From: CAVPGH01 sp046726955
Lineage (GTDB): Bacteria; Acidobacteriota; Vicinamibacteria; Fen-336
Assembly (NCBI GenBank): GCA_046726955.1
Contig: JBKPBQ010000092.1
Span: 1-10,295, forward strand
Direction: 5' to 3'
Length of the DNA: 10,295 nt
Part shown: one piece after another, positions 5,237 to 10,295 of the stretch
Layout: every line of letters begins with the position of its first letter
Position numbering within the stretch: the stretch's first letter is position 1
Translations under genes and position numbers: made by a program
Notes under the pieces: model-generated
The model's database searches: none
Told to the model about the DNA's origin: nothing
What the model saw: only the letters and a program-made list of their open reading frames with translations

Positions 5237-5823
5237 TGGGTCCGTCGGTCGTGGTCGCGTACCTGCCGCTCGTGGGCGCGCTCGTTGCCGCTCTCACCGC
5301 CGCCGCGGGGAAGTACTTCTACGACCTCCGGATCGCCCGGAGGAAGGACCGGCTCGAGCGCGTCAACGCCCAGTTGCGGCGCCTCTACGGGCCGCTCCTC
5401 GCGCTCGACCTGGCCGCCCTCGAGGCGTGGACGTCGTTCCGAAGGACATGGAGGCCCGACAGGCCGTACTGGGACGGAACGCCTCTCCCGTCCGAAGCCG
5501 AGGCCGAAGCCTGGCGGATCTGGATGACCTCCGTCTTCATGCCGCTCAACGAGCGCATGGAGCACACGATCGTCGAGAACGCAGACCTCCTCGTCGAACC
5601 GGAGATTCCCCGGCCCCTCTTGACGTTCTGCGCGCACGTCGCCGCCTACAAGGCCATCCGCACGCGCTGGGAGAAGGGGGATTTCACGGAGCACGCGGCT
5701 CCCGTCGAGTACCCCGAGGCGGCGCTGCGGGAGTACGTCCAGAGACACTTCGCCGCTCTCAAGAACGAGCAGACGCTGCTTCTCGGCGAGGTGCAGGGCG
5801 CGCCGCGACGCCGGTCGCGATGA
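5236..5823 (+). CDS. Membrane-anchored protein of unknown function
   Basis: This 195-residue protein has one N-terminal hydrophobic segment (about 5-25, VVVAYLPLVGALVAALTAAA), then a basic stretch (LRIARRKDRLERV, 31-43) that by the positive-inside rule places the rest in the cytoplasm. The soluble part is mostly helical and Trp/Arg-rich, with landmarks QLRRLYGPLLALDLAALEAW (46-65), MPLNERMEHTIVENADLLV (102-120), LLTFCAHVAAYKAIRTRW (128-145) and a C-terminal YVQRHFAALKNEQTLLLGE (167-185). Similar anchored proteins with an LYGPLLAL segment and the C-terminal helices occur in varied bacteria, but I know of no assigned function. The TGATG overlap with the upstream BtuF-like gene and a strong AAGGAGG site indicate co-transcription and possibly coupled translation. 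It ends 19 nt from the convergent M16 protease gene. The reading frame continues open far upstream only as a shadow of its neighbours. Confidence 0.82.
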   Translation: MGPSVVVAYLPLVGALVAALTAAAGKYFYDLRIARRKDRLERVNAQLRRLYGPLLALDLAALEAWTSFRRTWRPDRPYWDGTPLPSEAEAEAWRIWMTSVFMPLNERMEHTIVENADLLVEPEIPRPLLTFCAHVAAYKAIRTRWEKGDFTEHAAPVEYPEAALREYVQRHFAALKNEQTLLLGEVQGAPRRRSR

Positions 5824-5842
5824 CGCAGCCCCCAGGACCGGC

Positions 5843-8415
5843 TCAGTAACCGGGGCCCCCCACGAGCGCGAGAGGCGCGCCCCTCGCGAAGAGCCGGCGA
5901 GCCGTGTCGTTGAGCTCGGAGAGCATGAGCGCCTCGGCGGTCTCCGTTCTCTCCTCGGCGAGCACCCTGGCGGTGGCCAGGGCGCCCTCGCGACCGCGGG
6001 CGGCCTTGCCGCGGAGGTAATCCTTCGCTTCCGCGAGATCCTTTTCGGTAAAGGCGCCACGGCCGACGTCTTCGAGGACGGCGCGAATCCTGCGCAGGGC
6101 TTCCGCCGTGTCTTTCGCCGCCACCTGCGTACGGATCGCCATCAGGTCGTTCTCGAGTGTCGCGTTGACGGCGTAGGCGAGCCCCGGCTCCACGAGGGCG
6201 CGGCCCAGCCGGCCCGAGTAGCTCGTCTCGCCGAGCAGGTAGAGCAGCGCGGCCGTCGCCGCCCGATCGTGCGGCTTCGAACGGTCGCCCGGCCAGGCGA
6301 CGAGGAGATCGTTCTGGGCGGCGATCGGCCAGGAGACGCGGATCTCCGTCCAGGTCGCGGGCCCGCGGGCGGGAGAGGACGCCGCGGAAGCCGACGAACC
6401 GGTCTTGGGAAGGGCGAGTGCGGAGCGGTGAACGTCCTCTGGCTCGACATTGCCGGAGACCGCGAGTCGGATGGGACCGAGAGAGTCGCGAAGGAAGCGA
6501 GCCGCGTCGTCACGGCGGATCGACTGGACGGCAGCTGGGGAACCCCACGGCAGCCCCAACCGCGACGATGCAGGACGCAGCTCGGCGCGAGCCCGCGCGA
6601 GGAGGACGGACGAGAGCGTCGCCCCCAGCTCGTCCGCGCGCCGTCGAGCCGAGGCGCGGAGGCGATCCCACGCGGCCCCCTCCGGCAGCGGCGCCTGCAG
6701 GCGACCGGCGAGCGTGTGCAGGAGGCCAGGGACGTCTTCGGCGAGGCCCGACGCCGTGAACTCGATCGCGTGCTCGTTGACCGCAGCCTCGGGCTGCTCG
6801 AGGAGTGTCCAGGACAGGCCTGGGACGGAGCTGTCCTCACCAGGCGTCGGCTGCGCCAGGTGCTCGACGAGGACAGCGAGAGCTCCATCAGGGATCGGGC
6901 CCACGGGAATCCGGCCCCGCATCGCGACCAGCGACGTGGTGCGGATGGGCACGACCGTCAGCGATGCACCGCCCGCCAGCGTGAACGACCGCGTGAGCTC
7001 AAAAAGAGCGGGCGAAGCATCCTTCGGAGCCGCAGGAGTCGTCGCGGAAGGACTCGGACGGGGGGAGGACGGCGCTGGCGAAACCGGCGCCTCGGGCGAC
7101 GTGGGAACGAACCACCCGACGGTCGCCTGCTCCGGGCGGAGCCGCTCGTGCACGAAGCGGCGGAGGTCCTCGTTGCTCACCTGCGCGAGCCGCTCGGGCA
7201 GATCGCGGAGCTCGCTCCAGCCGCCCGCGACCTCGAAGAAGGCGAGCTGGTGGATGCGCTCTCGCTGCTCGTCGAGATCCCGCGCCCAGCCGCGCCGGAC
7301 CTGGTGGACGGCGTCGCGCCTCTCGGCGTCCGTCCAGTCCTTCTTCGCAGCCTGCTCGAGCAGGGCGAAGAAGGCCTGCTCGGACTTCTCGAGCCCTTCG
7401 GCCTTCGGCACCGATGCCGAGACGCTGTACACGTACGGCGAGGGCGAGGCCTGCCAGCCCGTTCGGGCTTCGCCGACGAGCTCCTCGAGCGCCTCGGCGA
7501 GGGGAGTGCTCGCCGGTGCCGGATACTCCGCGAGCAGCCGGAATCCCTTTCCGCCGGCGAGCAGCGCGTCCAGCATCACCATCGCCGGGAAGTCCGGATC
7601 CCGCAGCGCGGGCGCGCGGAACGCCACGAGCAGCCGGGCGTGAGGCCCCGGAAGGCGAAGGGTGACGCGGCGCTGGCCCGTCTGCGGCGGCTCGACCGTA
7701 CGCACGGCGGTCGTCTCGCCGGCGGCGGGAAGGGCGCCGAAGCGCGCGCGAACGCGGTCGAGCACCGCGTCGGGAGAGAGGCCGCTCGCCACCACGAGCA
7801 CCGCGTTGTTGGGGTGGTAGAACCGGCGGTAGAACCCGTACGCCTCGTCGCGCGTCACCCCTTCCACGTCGGAGACATCTCCGATGGTGTTGTTCCGGTA
7901 CGGATGGAGCGCGAATGAGGAGAAGAGGACGGCGTCGTAGAGGACGGAGTGCGGATCGTCGTACGACCGCAGCTCGGCGAGGACGCTCGCCCGCTCCTGG
8001 TCGAACTCGGCGCGGTCGTAGACCGCTTCCGTCATCCGGTCGGCCTCGATCGCCAGGAGGTGGTCGAGCGCGCCCGCCTCCATTGTGGAGGCGTACCAGG
8101 TCTGGTCGATCCAGGTGTAGCCGCTCCAGCGCCCGCCGCGTCGCGTGACGGACTCGGTCGTCTCGTGGCCCGGGAAACGGCGCGTGGCCCGAAAGTTCAT
8201 GTGCTCGCAGTAGTGGGCGATCCCGGTCGTTCCCGGCGTCTCGTTCTTCGCTCCCACCCGGTACATCGTCCCCACCGAGACGAAGGGCGAGCCCGGCTCG
8301 GGGAGGACGAGCACGGTGAGCCCGTTCGGGAGCACTTCTCGATGGACTCCGTCGAGCGGCGCGGCGGACGCGAGGGCGGGAAGGAGCAAGAGGCCGGCGA
8401 GGGCGGCCCGCGTGC

Positions 8416-8419
<4 letters not shown>
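5843..8419 (-). CDS. Secreted M16 family zinc metalloprotease
   Basis: This 858-residue protein consists of two fused M16 halves. Residues 1-20 form a signal peptide (Arg4, a leucine-rich core, then ALASAAP), so it acts outside the cytoplasm. The inverted zinc motif HxxEH is HYCEH (69-73), with Glu149 in SVLAELRSYDD as the expected third ligand 76 residues later. The catalytic half runs to about 440. A Ser/Pro/Ala-rich linker (about 442-470) leads to a second half without a zinc motif, which carries the substrate-binding Arg/Tyr signature in TSYSGRLGRALVEPGLAYAV (732-751). This active-plus-inactive arrangement is that of pitrilysin-like and bacterial YmxG/PqqL-type peptidases, which cut peptides held in a closed chamber. 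The start appears to be TTG, whose bases overlap the TGA of the upstream kinase gene (TTGA). The signal peptide beginning right there supports it. Its position suggests co-expression with the kinase. Confidence 0.92.

Positions 8420-10295
<1,876 letters not shown>

Noticed and set aside
5824..5842. Possible terminator in the 19-nt gap between convergent genes (GCCCC at 5828-5832 with GGGGC at 5852-5856)
   Set aside because: The stem is only 5 bp with a long loop, no U-tract follows, and such pairings are expected by chance at this GC content.
6269..7918. A 549-codon plus-strand frame antisense to the M16 protease
   Set aside because: It mirrors the strong third-position GC bias of the real gene. 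Its composition is Arg/Gly/Glu-rich with no recognisable motif and no ribosome binding site.

Overview
This window is GC-rich bacterial DNA, densely packed with genes and written with strong GC bias at third codon positions. It carries parts or all of nine protein genes. I see no RNA gene, CRISPR array, transposase, phage gene or attachment site. The gene mix is a bacterial deoxyhypusine-synthase-like protein, a TIGR02757/DUF2400 protein, a two-domain M16 protease and a Hanks-type kinase fused to a WD40 propeller. This suits an Acidobacteriota-like or other deep-branching, soil-type Gram-negative lineage. That placement is an inference from gene content only.

Layout, left to right. (1) Positions 1-551, plus strand: the 3' part of an unrecognised multi-pass membrane protein. 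(2) 625-930, plus: a small secreted helix-hairpin-helix (ComEA-like) protein with a clear ribosome binding site. (3) 931-1075: a GC-rich two-part hairpin, then the first copy (A) of a palindromic repeat. (4) 1076-2131, minus: a deoxyhypusine-synthase-family enzyme. (5) 2132-2187: a 56-bp divergent spacer where each gene has a -10-like hexamer exactly 8 nt before its start codon and no Shine-Dalgarno, suggesting leaderless transcripts. (6) 2188-3009, plus: a TIGR02757/DUF2400 protein whose C-terminal half looks like an HhH-GPD DNA glycosylase. (7) 3023-4207, plus: an FAD-dependent DAO-family oxidoreductase. (8) 4208-4289: a second copy (B) of the repeat, filling the gap between stop and next start. 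(9) 4292-5236, plus: a BtuF-like cobalamin/metal-chelate binding-fold protein without signal peptide. (10) 5236-5823, plus: a small membrane-anchored protein of unknown function, overlapping the previous gene by 1 nt. (11) 5843-8419, minus: a secreted M16 zinc protease with a probable TTG start. (12) 8416 to the right edge, minus: a Ser/Thr kinase-WD40 protein whose N-terminus lies outside the window.

The clearest functional units are the kinase-WD40/M16 pair (4-nt TTGA stop/start overlap), the BtuF-like/membrane-protein pair (TGATG overlap), and the DUF2400/oxidoreductase pair (13-nt gap). I do not see a convincing new multi-gene defence or biosynthetic system. The points most worth following are the two-copy palindromic repeat placed against gene ends, the possible glycosylase identity of the DUF2400 protein, and the paired leaderless promoters.
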